Below, piece after piece: positions 1-8,288 of a stretch of DNA of 64,000 bases (position 1 is the stretch's first letter; the number at the start of each line of letters is the position of its first letter). A program made the position numbers and the translations under genes. Below the pieces are notes generated by a model that was not told the origin of the DNA, ran no database searches, and saw only the letters and a program-made list of their open reading frames with translations. This DNA comes from Actinoplanes sp. N902-109 (lineage in GTDB: Bacteria > Actinomycetota > Actinomycetes > Mycobacteriales > Micromonosporaceae). The DNA lies in the NCBI RefSeq assembly GCF_000389965.1, contig NC_021191.1, forward strand, positions 1,675,501 through 1,739,500, given 5' to 3'.

Positions 1-675
1 TGACGAGAGGAAGATCGCCTCAGCCCGGGTGAACAGGTCGCTGAGGTGCTCGCTGCCGTCCGCGGTCACGATCAGCAACCCGCGATCCGGCGCGAACGCC
101 ACCGGTCGGCCGCCGACCTGCTCGGCCAGCCCGGCCAGCCAGCCGTCGAGCAGCAGATGCGACGTCCAGTACGAGTCGCCGTCGTCGACGAACTGCACCA
201 CCACCGGCTCGGTGGCGACGCCCAGCAGGGTGGCACCGGCCAGATTGCCCCGCGCGGCGGCGAACACCTCGTCGTCGGTGACCCCCCAGCCGTGGGCGGC
301 ATTCACGTACGTCATGGTGTCGGGCTGATCGACCACGACGAACTCGGCCAGGAACGGGAATGCCGGGCGGCACAGCGGCTCGGCGACGTCCGCGGTGGTG
401 GTGACCCCGCGCAGCACCGGCCGCAGCAGCGGGCGCGCCTCGGCCCAGGTGGCAGGCAGCCCGGGCGCCCGCAGCAGCCCGGCGATGAACTGGGTGACCT
501 GCTTGCGCCGCACCCCGGTCAGCCGCACCACGCTCGGCTCGTCGTCGCCGGGCCGGGTGAACCGCACGGTGAACGAGGCGGAATGGTAGCGCGCATCGGT
601 CATGCCGGCCCGGCGCAACCGCTTGATGACCCGGCTGGCCAGGCGCGCCCGGGCGGCTCTGGCGAACACACCCAC
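1..675 (-). CDS. DUF1444-like protein, 3' end outside the window
   Basis: This open frame starts at GTG 675 and runs off the left edge without a stop, giving about 225 residues. A GGAGG lies about nine bases before GTG 675; a second in-frame GTG at 669 is possible. The stretch PFLAEFVVVDQPDTMTYV, followed by GVTDDEVFAAARGNL, resembles the central part of DUF1444 (YtpQ-like) proteins of unknown function, where an Asp-Pro-Asp-x-Met motif is followed by 'lglseeel...AleNL'. No signal peptide or membrane segment is visible. The family assignment is from memory of the motif; the reading frame itself is well supported because the other frames give Arg/Ala/Pro-rich nonsense. Function is unknown. Confidence 0.7.
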   Translation of the reverse strand, partial: MGVFARAARARLASRVIKRLRRAGMTDARYHSASFTVRFTRPGDDEPSVVRLTGVRRKQVTQFIAGLLRAPGLPATWAEARPLLRPVLRGVTTTADVAEPLCRPAFPFLAEFVVVDQPDTMTYVNAAHGWGVTDDEVFAAARGNLAGATLLGVATEPVVVQFVDDGDSYWTSHLLLDGWLAGLAEQVGGRPVAFAPDRGLLIVTADGSEHLSDLFTRAEAIFLSS

Positions 676-712
676 GCCCTCGTGCCTCCAACCGTCTCGG
701 TGGGCGCCGACT

Positions 713-847
713 TTAGCCGTTCAGCCGCGTGGCTGTCACGACCGTTGCGTCGAGATCCTCGTCGCTGTACACCTCCGGACGCCTTCCTTGCGCGTCGACC
801 GCCGCAACTGCGGCTGCCACTTGAGCTTTGGTGACTTCGGAGAGCAA
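713..847 (-). CDS. possible 44-residue protein upstream of the DUF1444-like gene
   Basis: A short frame reads LLSEVTKAQVAAAVAAVDAQ, then a charged segment ending TATRLNG. Its only start is TTG 847, because an in-frame stop lies 33 bases further upstream. The composition (amphipathic Ala/Val helix, then acidic residues) looks protein-like rather than like a GC shadow, and it ends 38 bases before the next gene on the same strand. No good ribosome binding site is visible, so it could be a remnant or the end of a frameshifted gene. Function unknown. Confidence 0.35.
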   Translation of the reverse strand: MLSEVTKAQVAAAVAAVDAQGRRPEVYSDEDLDATVVTATRLNG

Positions 848-957
848 CGGGTGAGTTGCCCTAGCACATCCGCTGCCGCAGACGCCTCTTCATCCACAGC
901 GGGCGCCCGTCCACAGGCCGCAAGCAAGCCACCGCGCGAAACCCTACGGTCGGCACC

Positions 958-2202
958 GTGCGAAAGCCGAAGCAACCCGAAGAAGCGGCGCAGGACCGGC
1001 TGGCCGCGGTCCTGCCTCCCGGCGCGTTGCGGTCGGCGTCCCCGCCTTCCACCTCGCGGTCGGCGGCGAGTCCTCGTCCTGGGGCTGGTTCTCCGTGGGG
1101 TGCGCCGCCCGGGACAGGGTTTGCTTTCTCGCCCGCAGCGTCTTCTTTCTCGTCTGCGGCTGATGAGACGTCGCTGACCTGGGCCGATGTCGTGCCGGGG
1201 TGGGGCGACGCGGTGCCCGGCCGGCCGGCCGACGCGCCTTGCTGGCCCAACGATGTGACCCTGCCCGCAGAACCGCAGCCCGCGCCCGGCGCTGACCCGC
1301 CGACCCCCGATCTGCCGCGGGCCGAAGCGATTGCTGCGCCGGCCGCTGATGACTTGGCGCGCCGGCCGCCGTGGTCCCCTGCCGTGGTGGCGGGGGCTGA
1401 CAGTGCGCCAGGCTCCGGCGATTCGTGGGCCGGGTCGGGTTACCGGTGGCAGTGGGAGCCCGCGGCGGATGACGGCTTGCACCGGGGTGGGTCCGAGGCG
1501 GCTGAGGGCAGTCCCGAGCCCGAGGAGACCTGGACAGCGGACGGAAAGCCGGTGCTGGGGAACGAGGGCGCCTTCAGCAACCCCCTGCGGTCGCGGCTCG
1601 CCGCATTCGATCCGGGGCGGCGGGGTGTCCGGGCGTTGGCGGCGTTGGCGGTCGTCGTTGTGCTGGTGGCCGCGTTCCTGGCCTGGCGGGCTCGGCCTCG
1701 GGTTGCTGCCGTGCCGCCGCTGCCGGCGGTGTCGAGCGGGGCCGAGCCGGCAGCGGCTGCTGCGTCGTCGGGCCCGGCCGGGGTGGTGGTTGCGGTGGGC
1801 GGGAAGGTGCGGAAGCCGGGGCTGGTCCAGCTGGCAGCGGGGGCTCGGGTGGCCGATGCGTTGCAGGCCGCGGGCGGGGCGCAGCCCGGGGTCGACGTCG
1901 CGCCGCTCAACCTGGCCCGCAAGGTGGTCGACGGGGAGCTGATCATGGTCGGCGGCACCCCGCCGCCGGGTACGGTCGCGGCGCCGGCGCCGGCGCAGGG
2001 AGCGCCGGGCGGGCTGGTCAACCTGAACACCGCCACGCTCGCGGACCTGGACACGTTGCCCGGGGTGGGTCCGGTGCTGGCGCAGCGCATCCTCGACACG
2101 CGGGACGCGCAGGGCGGGTTCAAGGCGGTGACCGATCTGCGCAAGGTCGAGGGCATCGGCACCGCGCGGTTCGAGCAGCTCAAGGATCTGGTGACGGTAT
2201 GA
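958..2202 (+). CDS. comEA: ComEA-type DNA-binding protein
   Basis: A 414-residue membrane-anchored DNA receptor of the ComEA family, thought to bind double-stranded DNA outside the membrane and hand it to ComEC. The first ~220 residues are Pro/Ala/Asp-rich and cytoplasmic. One membrane segment follows (about 222-242, LAALAVVVVLVAAFLAW), then a Pro/Ala linker, an SLBB-like domain (about 274-333) and a C-terminal pair of helix-hairpin-helix motifs (about 352-414, LNTATLADLDTLPGVGPVLA). The N-terminal extension is much longer than in Bacillus ComEA. GTG 958 is the start of the longest frame; no clear Shine-Dalgarno precedes it, so the true start may be later. The stop overlaps the comEC start (ATGA), indicating one operon. 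Confidence 0.9.
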   Translation: MRKPKQPEEAAQDRLAAVLPPGALRSASPPSTSRSAASPRPGAGSPWGAPPGTGFAFSPAASSFSSAADETSLTWADVVPGWGDAVPGRPADAPCWPNDVTLPAEPQPAPGADPPTPDLPRAEAIAAPAADDLARRPPWSPAVVAGADSAPGSGDSWAGSGYRWQWEPAADDGLHRGGSEAAEGSPEPEETWTADGKPVLGNEGAFSNPLRSRLAAFDPGRRGVRALAALAVVVVLVAAFLAWRARPRVAAVPPLPAVSSGAEPAAAAASSGPAGVVVAVGGKVRKPGLVQLAAGARVADALQAAGGAQPGVDVAPLNLARKVVDGELIMVGGTPPPGTVAAPAPAQGAPGGLVNLNTATLADLDTLPGVGPVLAQRILDTRDAQGGFKAVTDLRKVEGIGTARFEQLKDLVTV

Positions 2203-4523
2203 GGGCGGATCTTCGGCTGGCCGCCTTTGCCGTGGCGTTGTGGCTGGCCGCGCTTGCCTGCCTCTATCTGTCGTTCTTCCCCGGCGTGCTGCTCGGCGGT
2301 GCGTTCCTCGCCGGGGCGGCGCTGATCCTCGCGCTCCGGACCCGGACCGATGCCGGGGTGCTGCGCTGGATCGTCATCTCGGCCCTGCTCGGTGCCGGGT
2401 GCGGGGCGGTCGCGACGGCCGCGCGGGTCCATGCCCGGGAGGCGGGTGCGCTGGCGTCCTTGGCCGGGTCGGGTTCTTCCGTACGGATGGAGCTCGTCGT
2501 GCGGGACGATCCGCATGCGCTGGACGGCCGCGCGGGCTTGCCGACCACCTACCTCATGCCGGCGAAGGTGCGCACCGTGCAGGCGGAAGGGGCGCCGCCG
2601 ATCCACCTCGAAGCGCGGGTGCTGGTGCTGGGATCGGGCCCCGCGTGGCGGTCGTTGTTGCCGGGTCAGCGGCTCACCGCGGCGGGGCGGGTGCAGGCCC
2701 CGCGCGGCGGCGACCTGACGGCGGCGGTGCTGTCCGCCAAGGAGCCACCGATCCTGCACGGCCGGTCGTCGTGGTCACAGCGGGCGGCCGGGACATTGCG
2801 GGCCGGGCTGCAACGGGCGTGCGCGCCGCTGCCGGACGACGTCGGCGGGTTGCTGCCCGGGCTGGTCGTCGGCGACACCAGCCGGATGGATCCTGACCTG
2901 GCCGCGGACTTCCGCGCGACCGGCATGACCCATCTGACCGCCGTGAGCGGGGCGAACGTGGCAATCATCGTGGGCGTCCTGCTGTACGCGGTGCGGTGGA
3001 CGCGGGCCGGGCCGGTGGTGACGGCGCTGATCGGGGCGGCCGGGCTGGCCGGATTCGTCATCCTCGCACGGCCTTCGCCGAGTGTGGTCCGAGCCGCCGC
3101 CATGGGCGCGATCAGTCTCGTCGGGCTCGCCACCGGACGCCCCCGGGCCGCGGTGCCGGCGCTCGCCGCGGGGGCGGCTGGACTGCTCGTGGTGGATCCC
3201 GAGCTGGCCGGTGACCTCGGGTTCGCGTTGTCCGTACTGGCGACCGGCGGTTTGCTGTTGCTCGCTCCGCAGTGGCGGGACGCCCTGCAGCAGCGTGGCT
3301 GGCCGCCGTGGGCCGCGGAGGCGCTCGCCGTGCCCGCAGCGGCTCAGGTGGCGTGCGGCCCGGTGGTGACCGGCATCTCGGCCGGCATCAGCCTCGTCGC
3401 GGTACCGGCGAACCTGCTTGTCGTGCCGGCGATCGCCCCGGCCACGCTGCTCGGGGTCGGCGCCGCGGTGCTGTCCCCGGTGTGGCCGGCCGGTGCCGGG
3501 TTCCTCGCGTGGGCCGGTCAGTGGCCCACCCGGTGGCTGGTCCTGGTGGCCACGAACGGCGCGTACGTGCCGGCCGGCGTGGTGCCGTGGCCCGGCGGGG
3601 TGTCCGGAGCGCTGCTGCTCGCGGCACTCACCGTGGCTGCCCTGGTCGCCGCGCGCAGAGCTGTGGTGCGCAGGCTGGTAGCGGTGGTGGCGGCGAGCGT
3701 GATGCTGGGTGCTCTTCCCGTACGGCTGCTGGCCGCCGGCTGGCCGCCGCCGCGCTGGATCGTGGTGACGTGCGCAGTCGGGCAGGGCGACGCCGTGGTG
3801 TTGCCGGCCGGGCGGGGCCGGGCCGTGGTGGTCGACGCCGGGCCCGACGCCACCGCGGCCGACCGGTGCCTGCGGCGGCTGGGCGTACGGCAGGTGGTGC
3901 TGTTCGTCGTCAGTCACTTCCACGTCGACCATGTGGGCGGGGTGGCCGGCGTGTTCCGGGGCCGCACGGTCACCGGCGTGATCGCCCCGGACTGGCCCGA
4001 GCCGCCCGCGGGTCATGCCGGAGTGGCGGCCGAAGCAGCGCGGGCCCGGGCACCCCTGGTCACCGTCGGACCGGGCTGGCGCTACGCGGTCGGGGATCTC
4101 GACCTGACCGTGCTCGGACCGCTGGAACCGTTGCGGGGCACCAACTCCGACCCGAACAACAACTCGCTGGTGCTGATGGCCCGGGTCGGCGGCCGGACCG
4201 TCCTGCTGCCCGGCGATGCCGAGACCGAGGAGCAGCAGGAACTCCTCGGGCACCTGGGCGGCCGGGCGGTGCGCGCGGACGTGCTGAAGGTGTCGCACCA
4301 CGGATCGGCTTACCAGTCGCCTGAGTTCGTCGACGCCGTCGACCCCGCCGTCGCTCTGGTGTCGGTGGGCCGTGACAACGACTACGGGCACCCGAACGCC
4401 GCCCTGCTGGCCCGGCTTGCGCGGGGCGGTGCCCGGGTGATGCGCACCGATCAGCAGGGCGACGTGGCCGCCGTACGAACCGCAACAGGTCTGGGGGTGG
4501 TCGCGCGTGGCGGTTCACCGTGA
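2199..4523 (+). CDS. comEC: ComEC/Rec2 DNA-uptake channel
   Basis: A 774-residue ComEC/Rec2 family membrane protein that forms the channel for single-stranded DNA entry. N-terminal membrane segments (from about residue 7) precede a soluble OB-like region, the central Competence domain (about 225-480, containing TAVSGANVAIIVGVLLYAV) and a C-terminal metallo-beta-lactamase domain (about 535-765). The metal motif HFHVDH is at about 573-578, with LLPGDAE and VSHHGS further on, so the nuclease-like site looks intact. Translation is coupled to comEA by the ATGA overlap. Competence has not generally been shown for these actinomycetes, so the role may be retained DNA uptake or another function. Confidence 0.93.
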   Translation: MRADLRLAAFAVALWLAALACLYLSFFPGVLLGGAFLAGAALILALRTRTDAGVLRWIVISALLGAGCGAVATAARVHAREAGALASLAGSGSSVRMELVVRDDPHALDGRAGLPTTYLMPAKVRTVQAEGAPPIHLEARVLVLGSGPAWRSLLPGQRLTAAGRVQAPRGGDLTAAVLSAKEPPILHGRSSWSQRAAGTLRAGLQRACAPLPDDVGGLLPGLVVGDTSRMDPDLAADFRATGMTHLTAVSGANVAIIVGVLLYAVRWTRAGPVVTALIGAAGLAGFVILARPSPSVVRAAAMGAISLVGLATGRPRAAVPALAAGAAGLLVVDPELAGDLGFALSVLATGGLLLLAPQWRDALQQRGWPPWAAEALAVPAAAQVACGPVVTGISAGISLVAVPANLLVVPAIAPATLLGVGAAVLSPVWPAGAGFLAWAGQWPTRWLVLVATNGAYVPAGVVPWPGGVSGALLLAALTVAALVAARRAVVRRLVAVVAASVMLGALPVRLLAAGWPPPRWIVVTCAVGQGDAVVLPAGRGRAVVVDAGPDATAADRCLRRLGVRQVVLFVVSHFHVDHVGGVAGVFRGRTVTGVIAPDWPEPPAGHAGVAAEAARARAPLVTVGPGWRYAVGDLDLTVLGPLEPLRGTNSDPNNNSLVLMARVGGRTVLLPGDAETEEQQELLGHLGGRAVRADVLKVSHHGSAYQSPEFVDAVDPAVALVSVGRDNDYGHPNAALLARLARGGARVMRTDQQGDVAAVRTATGLGVVARGGSP

Positions 4524-4533
4524 ACCGATGCGG

Positions 4534-5277
4534 TCAAGTGGTGGCGAAGGCGCGGGCCTCGATCCATTCGTCGAAGGTCTGGGTGCCGCGCGGGCCCGGA
4601 CCGGTGGGCAGCAGGCCGCCGTTGCTCATCCCGCCCGGCACCGGGACGGGCGCGACCGGGCGGCGCCGGGCGCCACCTGCCGCGATGAGCCGGCGGGCCA
4701 TGCTGACCAGCGATTCCACCCGCGGACCGGCAAGGTCGGGGGCCATACCGCGCGGTGGCTCGGTGGCGAGCGGGACGAGCGCCTCGGCCACCTCCCGTAC
4801 GGCGACGGGCTGGGTCCGCATGGTCGGCATCAGCGCGATCGGGCCGGGCAGGCGCTCGAGCATCTGTCCCGCGAACTCGTGGAACTGGGTGGCTCGCAGG
4901 ATGGTCCACGGCACACCGCCGGCCCGGACGATCTCCTCCTGGCGGATCTTGCCGTCGTAGTACGGGTTGCTCACCCGGTCGATGCCCACGATCGACAGGG
5001 TGACCAGGTGGCGTACCCCGGCACGGGCCGCCGCGTCGACCAGGTTGCGGGTCGCCGCGTCGAAGAAGCCGACCGAGACCTTGCGCTTCATCGTGGTCAC
5101 ATTGCTCACGTCGATCACCGCGTCGACGCCGGCCAGCGCCGCGTCGATCCCCGTGCCCGCCACCAGGTCGACACCGTGGGCCCGGGCGAGCACGACCGGC
5201 TCGTGTCCCCGCCCCGTCAGGACCGCCACCACGTTGCGCCCGGCCAGGCCCGTTCCACCCGCTACTGCGATTTTCAT
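4534..5277 (-). CDS. NmrA/SDR-like NAD(P)-binding protein
   Basis: A 247-residue atypical short-chain dehydrogenase of the NmrA-like group. It opens with a Rossmann motif (MKIAVAGGTGLAGRNVV), followed by a conserved segment around VDAAARAGVRHLVTLSIVGI and an NPYYDGK stretch where SDRs have YxxxK. The start at 5277 is chosen because the Rossmann fold begins there and GAGGAG lies eight bases upstream; a longer frame back to 5355 adds an unrelated extension. It lies on the same strand as, and 138 bases after, the TetR-type gene, so the two may be co-transcribed. Such proteins are usually annotated as sugar epimerase-like or NAD(P)H-binding; the substrate is unknown. Confidence 0.85.
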   Translation of the reverse strand: MKIAVAGGTGLAGRNVVAVLTGRGHEPVVLARAHGVDLVAGTGIDAALAGVDAVIDVSNVTTMKRKVSVGFFDAATRNLVDAAARAGVRHLVTLSIVGIDRVSNPYYDGKIRQEEIVRAGGVPWTILRATQFHEFAGQMLERLPGPIALMPTMRTQPVAVREVAEALVPLATEPPRGMAPDLAGPRVESLVSMARRLIAAGGARRRPVAPVPVPGGMSNGGLLPTGPGPRGTQTFDEWIEARAFATT

Positions 5278-5371
5278 CAAAGCGCTCCTCTTCGTCGGGA
5301 GCAGGACGAGGCAGCGCCGGCAAACGTGACGGACCTGGTCCGGGTGGCGGGCCACCGCGAGGAACCGACCT

Positions 5372-5414
5372 GCCCTCGATCCCTGGCGCGCCCTCGATCC
5401 CTGGCCCGCCCTCG
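5372..5414. repeat. 18-bp direct repeat, 2.4 copies
   Basis: Two near-identical 18-bp units (GCCCTCGATCCCTGGCSC) and a partial third lie directly behind the stop of the TetR-type gene. They are non-coding; no hairpin is formed and no function is evident. Confidence 0.8.
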
Positions 5415-5415
5415 T

Positions 5416-5985
5416 TCACTGACCGGCGGCGACCGACGCCAGGGCCGCCGAGGTCTCCACGATGATGTCGGCCAGCGGCCGGTCGGCCGGGTCGTCGAGC
5501 CATCGGCCGATCGAGGTGTCCAGGACAGTCGCGGCCAGTTGCGCGGCAACCGTGGCTTCCAGCTCGCTCAGCCCTCGGGCGCGGAAACTCACCGCCCCGT
5601 GCTCGGCGATGAGCGCGCGCTTGCGCAGCTCACGTTCCCGCAGCCCGTCGTCGGACTGGATCACGCCCCGGCGCCGGCGCAGATAGTCGCGCAGACCGTC
5701 GAAGCGCGGCGCGACGACCTCGGTCAGTCCTTTCACGATGACCTGCATCGGGGTCAGCTCGGGCGGCGCCTCGGCGAAGATCCGCTCGGCGACCTCGGGC
5801 AGCCCGTCCTCGCCGGTGAACAGCACCTCGCGCTTGTCGGCGAAGTGCCGGAAGAACGTCCGGGTGGTCAGCCCGGCATGTGCGGTGATCTGCGGGACCG
5901 TGACGGCGGCGAACCCGTGCTCGATGAACAACTCCAGCGCTGCGGCCTGCAACCGTTGCGCGGCCCCGGGTTCCCAACGGCTCAT
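5416..5985 (-). CDS. TetR-family transcriptional regulator
   Basis: A 189-residue TetR-type repressor. The N-terminal HTH occupies about residues 10-55, with the typical pattern ALELFIEHGFAAVTVPQITA, then GLTTRTFFRHFADKREVLF. The C-terminal ligand-binding region is helical and not assignable. The gene is divergent from the NAD(P)-binding gene at 6077. Two perfect 6-1-6 palindromes lie in the shared 91-bp spacer and are the likely operators, so it probably represses that gene and itself, and perhaps the downstream NmrA-like gene. The ligand is unknown. Confidence 0.92.
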   Translation of the reverse strand: MSRWEPGAAQRLQAAALELFIEHGFAAVTVPQITAHAGLTTRTFFRHFADKREVLFTGEDGLPEVAERIFAEAPPELTPMQVIVKGLTEVVAPRFDGLRDYLRRRRGVIQSDDGLRERELRKRALIAEHGAVSFRARGLSELEATVAAQLAATVLDTSIGRWLDDPADRPLADIIVETSAALASVAAGQ

Positions 5986-6003
5986 GTGCCCAGTCTAGTT
6001 GAC

Positions 6004-6016
6004 GACACGTCGTGTC
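6004..6016. promoter_or_regulatory. operator 1 of the TetR-type regulator (predicted)
   Basis: A perfect inverted repeat GACACG-T-CGTGTC in the spacer between the divergent TetR-type gene and the gene at 6077. It lies between a TTGACG hexamer (5999-6004) and a CATAGT hexamer (6023-6028) that could be the -35 and -10 of the rightward gene, so binding there would block transcription. A second, similar site lies 28 bp away centre to centre. Confidence 0.6.
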
Positions 6017-6031
6017 ATGACTCATAGTGAT

Positions 6032-6044
6032 GACATGGCATGTC
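6032..6044. promoter_or_regulatory. operator 2 of the TetR-type regulator (predicted)
   Basis: A perfect inverted repeat GACATG-G-CATGTC with the same 6-1-6 architecture as the site at 6004-6016. Together the two give a consensus GACAYG-N-CRTGTC. It lies 33 bp before the start of the gene at 6077. Confidence 0.6.
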
Positions 6045-6076
6045 GTCATGTCGTTCGTTTCGCCGGGAGGCATGGG

Positions 6077-7000
6077 ATGAGAACCGTTTTGGTGCTGGGC
6101 GCGACCGGGTTCGTCGGCCGTCGGCTGGTGGCGGAGCTGCTGCAGGCCGGCCATCGGGTGCGCTGCCTGGTACGGGACCCGCAGCGCGCCGGGGGCTTGG
6201 CCGACGACCGGGACGTCGAGGTGGTGCGGGGCGACATGCTCGACGCCGACGCGGTGGACCGGGCGGCGGAATCGGTGCACGCGGTCTACGTCGTGGTGCA
6301 CACCCTGTCCAAGCAGCCCCACGCCCAGCCCGGCAGCGACTTCATGGACGTCGAGCAGACCGGCCTGCGCACCGTCATCGACGCGGCCACCCGGCACGGC
6401 GTCCGGCGGCTGCTCTACGTGACGTCCATCGGCATCTCACCCGAGGTGCGCAGCAGCTGGGGCCGAGGCCGGGCCCGCACCGAGCAGATGCTCTTCGCCA
6501 GCGGCCTCGACGTCACCGTCCTACGCCCCGGCATGATCGTCGGCCCCGGTGGCGACGGCTTCGGCATGGTCGCCCGCGGTGCCCGCAGCCGGGTCGCCGT
6601 GCTGCTGGCCAGCCGCACCCAGCGCTTCCGCACCGTAGCGGTCGACGACCTCGCCTCGGCCCTGGTCCAACTCCTGGACGACTCCCGCTCGTACGGCCGC
6701 CACTACGACGTCGGCTCCGACGACATCCTCACCATCGACCAGATGATCGACCGCGCCGCCGCCCACCTCGGCCGCCGCCCCCCACTCAAACTCCACCTCC
6801 CCCGCCGGGCCATCGCCGCCCTGGCGCCCCTCCTCGAACGAGTCACCGGCATGCCCAAGGGCGCCGTCGCCGGGTTCGTGGGCCCCGGCGCCGACGCCGA
6901 CCTGGTGGGCGACGCCACCCCCATCCGCCCGCTCCTCAGCCACCACCCGCTCACCTACGACCAAGCCATGGCCACCGCGCTGGCCACCGCCCGCCGCTGA
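6077..7000 (+). CDS. NAD(P)H-binding, NmrA-like epimerase-type protein
   Basis: A 307-residue atypical SDR. A clear Rossmann start, MRTVLVLGATGFVGRRLV, is preceded by GGGAGG six bases away (6065-6070), which fixes the start at 6077. Other hallmarks are GVRRLLYVTSIGIS (active-site strand) and a conserved EQMLFASGLDVTVLRPGMIVG region typical of NmrA-like and complex-I-assembly-type SDRs. It is divergent from the TetR-type gene and probably its main target. The codons after about 6650 become strikingly C-rich at third positions. The substrate is unknown. Confidence 0.87.
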   Translation: MRTVLVLGATGFVGRRLVAELLQAGHRVRCLVRDPQRAGGLADDRDVEVVRGDMLDADAVDRAAESVHAVYVVVHTLSKQPHAQPGSDFMDVEQTGLRTVIDAATRHGVRRLLYVTSIGISPEVRSSWGRGRARTEQMLFASGLDVTVLRPGMIVGPGGDGFGMVARGARSRVAVLLASRTQRFRTVAVDDLASALVQLLDDSRSYGRHYDVGSDDILTIDQMIDRAAAHLGRRPPLKLHLPRRAIAALAPLLERVTGMPKGAVAGFVGPGADADLVGDATPIRPLLSHHPLTYDQAMATALATARR

Positions 7001-7298
7001 GCGCTGTACGCCTCCCCGTCGCCGGCCTGCCGCCGCAGTTGCGGGTGCGCGGCCGGGTCTCGCCGCCGCCCAGGGGTGTGGGTTGCCTTCCGCTCGCGGC
7101 TGCCCGTCATGGGTGGCGGTTGGTCGATCCGGACGTGCCAGGGCCGCGTGGACTTGAGCGACCCCCACCACGTCCGGGTGATCGGCGCGCTGCGCTTGGC
7201 TGAACCCGGTTGGTGCAGACGAAGCCGAGGGCCTCGACCTGACCTTCTGCACAGCGAGCGGAATCAGACCCGGCGCACCCTGCGGAAGAATCACGCGC
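7001..7298. other. 298-bp spacer, nothing recognised
   Basis: Between the NAD(P)-binding gene and the hypothetical gene at 7299. Short open frames here have no ribosome binding sites and look like GC artefacts. No hairpin, tRNA or recognisable promoter was seen. GGAAGA shortly before 7299 serves the next gene. Confidence 0.5.
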
Positions 7299-7883
7299 AT
7301 GGACATCCCTGACCCACTGCGCCAGGCGGCCGTCATGGTCCCGCGATCGGTCACCAGCGAGGCCGGGACCACCGTGGTGGATGCTCTGGACTACCTCGAC
7401 CACAACGAGTACGAGATCGCTCTCGACATCCTTACGGAGCTGGGCGATGCCTACGCAGCCGGGACGTCGTTCTGGACCCTTCTGGCAGACGCGGCAGCCG
7501 AAATGAACCTGCACCGCACCAAGGCCTGGTGCCACTGGAGAGCAGCGGAGACCGTTCACGGCATCTTCCGCGCAGACCTTCAACTGTTCAGCCCTGCTCA
7601 GCCAGGTGCCCGAAGGAATCCCATACCGAGCGACGGCATACTGCGACCCCTCTGGAACACTGGGCTCGTCATGCCGGAAGGGCACCCTGACCTGCGCGTC
7701 GCTCGCATTTGGGTCGAACAAGCACCCCACCTCGAACCAGGCGCATGCGGACCGATCCGTCTCGGTCCGCTCAGTCCGGAAGGGTGGCGGCACCTGAAAC
7801 CAGGCAACCGAATCACCATGCACGAGCAGGCTCCGCCAGCAGGCACGGCCACCATCACGCAGGTGACGTTCCCGGCTCAATAG
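7299..7883 (+). CDS. hypothetical protein, 194 residues
   Basis: Starts MDIPDPLRQAAVMVPRSV with GGAAGA about ten bases upstream. The N-terminal half (about 20-95) is helical, acidic and Trp-containing (TSFWTLLADAAAEMNLHRTK) and the C-terminal half (about 120-190) is predicted beta-rich (DLRVARIWVEQAPHLEPGA onward, ending TATITQV). The C-terminal half recalls small elongation-factor-like barrels, but this is only an impression. No signal peptide or membrane segment. The GC content is lower than that of its neighbours. Function unknown. Confidence 0.7.
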   Translation: MDIPDPLRQAAVMVPRSVTSEAGTTVVDALDYLDHNEYEIALDILTELGDAYAAGTSFWTLLADAAAEMNLHRTKAWCHWRAAETVHGIFRADLQLFSPAQPGARRNPIPSDGILRPLWNTGLVMPEGHPDLRVARIWVEQAPHLEPGACGPIRLGPLSPEGWRHLKPGNRITMHEQAPPAGTATITQVTFPAQ

Positions 7884-8288
7884 TCGGCTTCATCGATCAG
7901 GGCCGGCATCGACCTGCTGTCCGTTCAGTTCGGCAGCCAGGCGCTCAGTGCGGAGAACCGGTCCGAGGCAGCACGGTCCCTCGGCGGACGGCCAACCGGG
8001 CCGTTAGCGGTCGACCAGTTTGGTCTGCTAGGCGGTCTGTGGGGGCGGTCGACCAGATCGGTGCGCTGGCCAGCCGAGACAGCGCATAGCCGACGGGGCA
8101 GTTCCAGGAGTGGCCGTGCCGGTCTCGGGAGTGGCCGTGCCGGTCTCGGGAGTGGCCGTGCCGAGCTCGGGAGTGGCCGACCGGGCGGCTCTCGGCTGAG
8201 CGGCCTGGCCGAGCCGTCGGTGTCCGGTCCGGCCGGATGGCTGGTGGGGAGGTCCTGTCCGCCCGGGTGGAGCAGCCCGGCCGGGCGG
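7884..8288. other. 405-bp intergenic region with tandem repeats
   Basis: No credible gene was found between the stop at 7883 and the stop of the leftward gene at 8289. It contains a 21-bp tandem repeat (8107-8180) and is rich in TCGG/CCGG words. No convincing terminator was seen. Confidence 0.6.
8107..8180. repeat. 21-bp tandem repeat, about 3.5 copies
   Basis: Units of GGAGTGGCCGTGCCGGTCTCG start at 8107, 8128, 8149 and 8170, the last copy diverged (GAGCTCG). The array lies in non-coding DNA downstream of two convergent genes. Confidence 0.9.
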
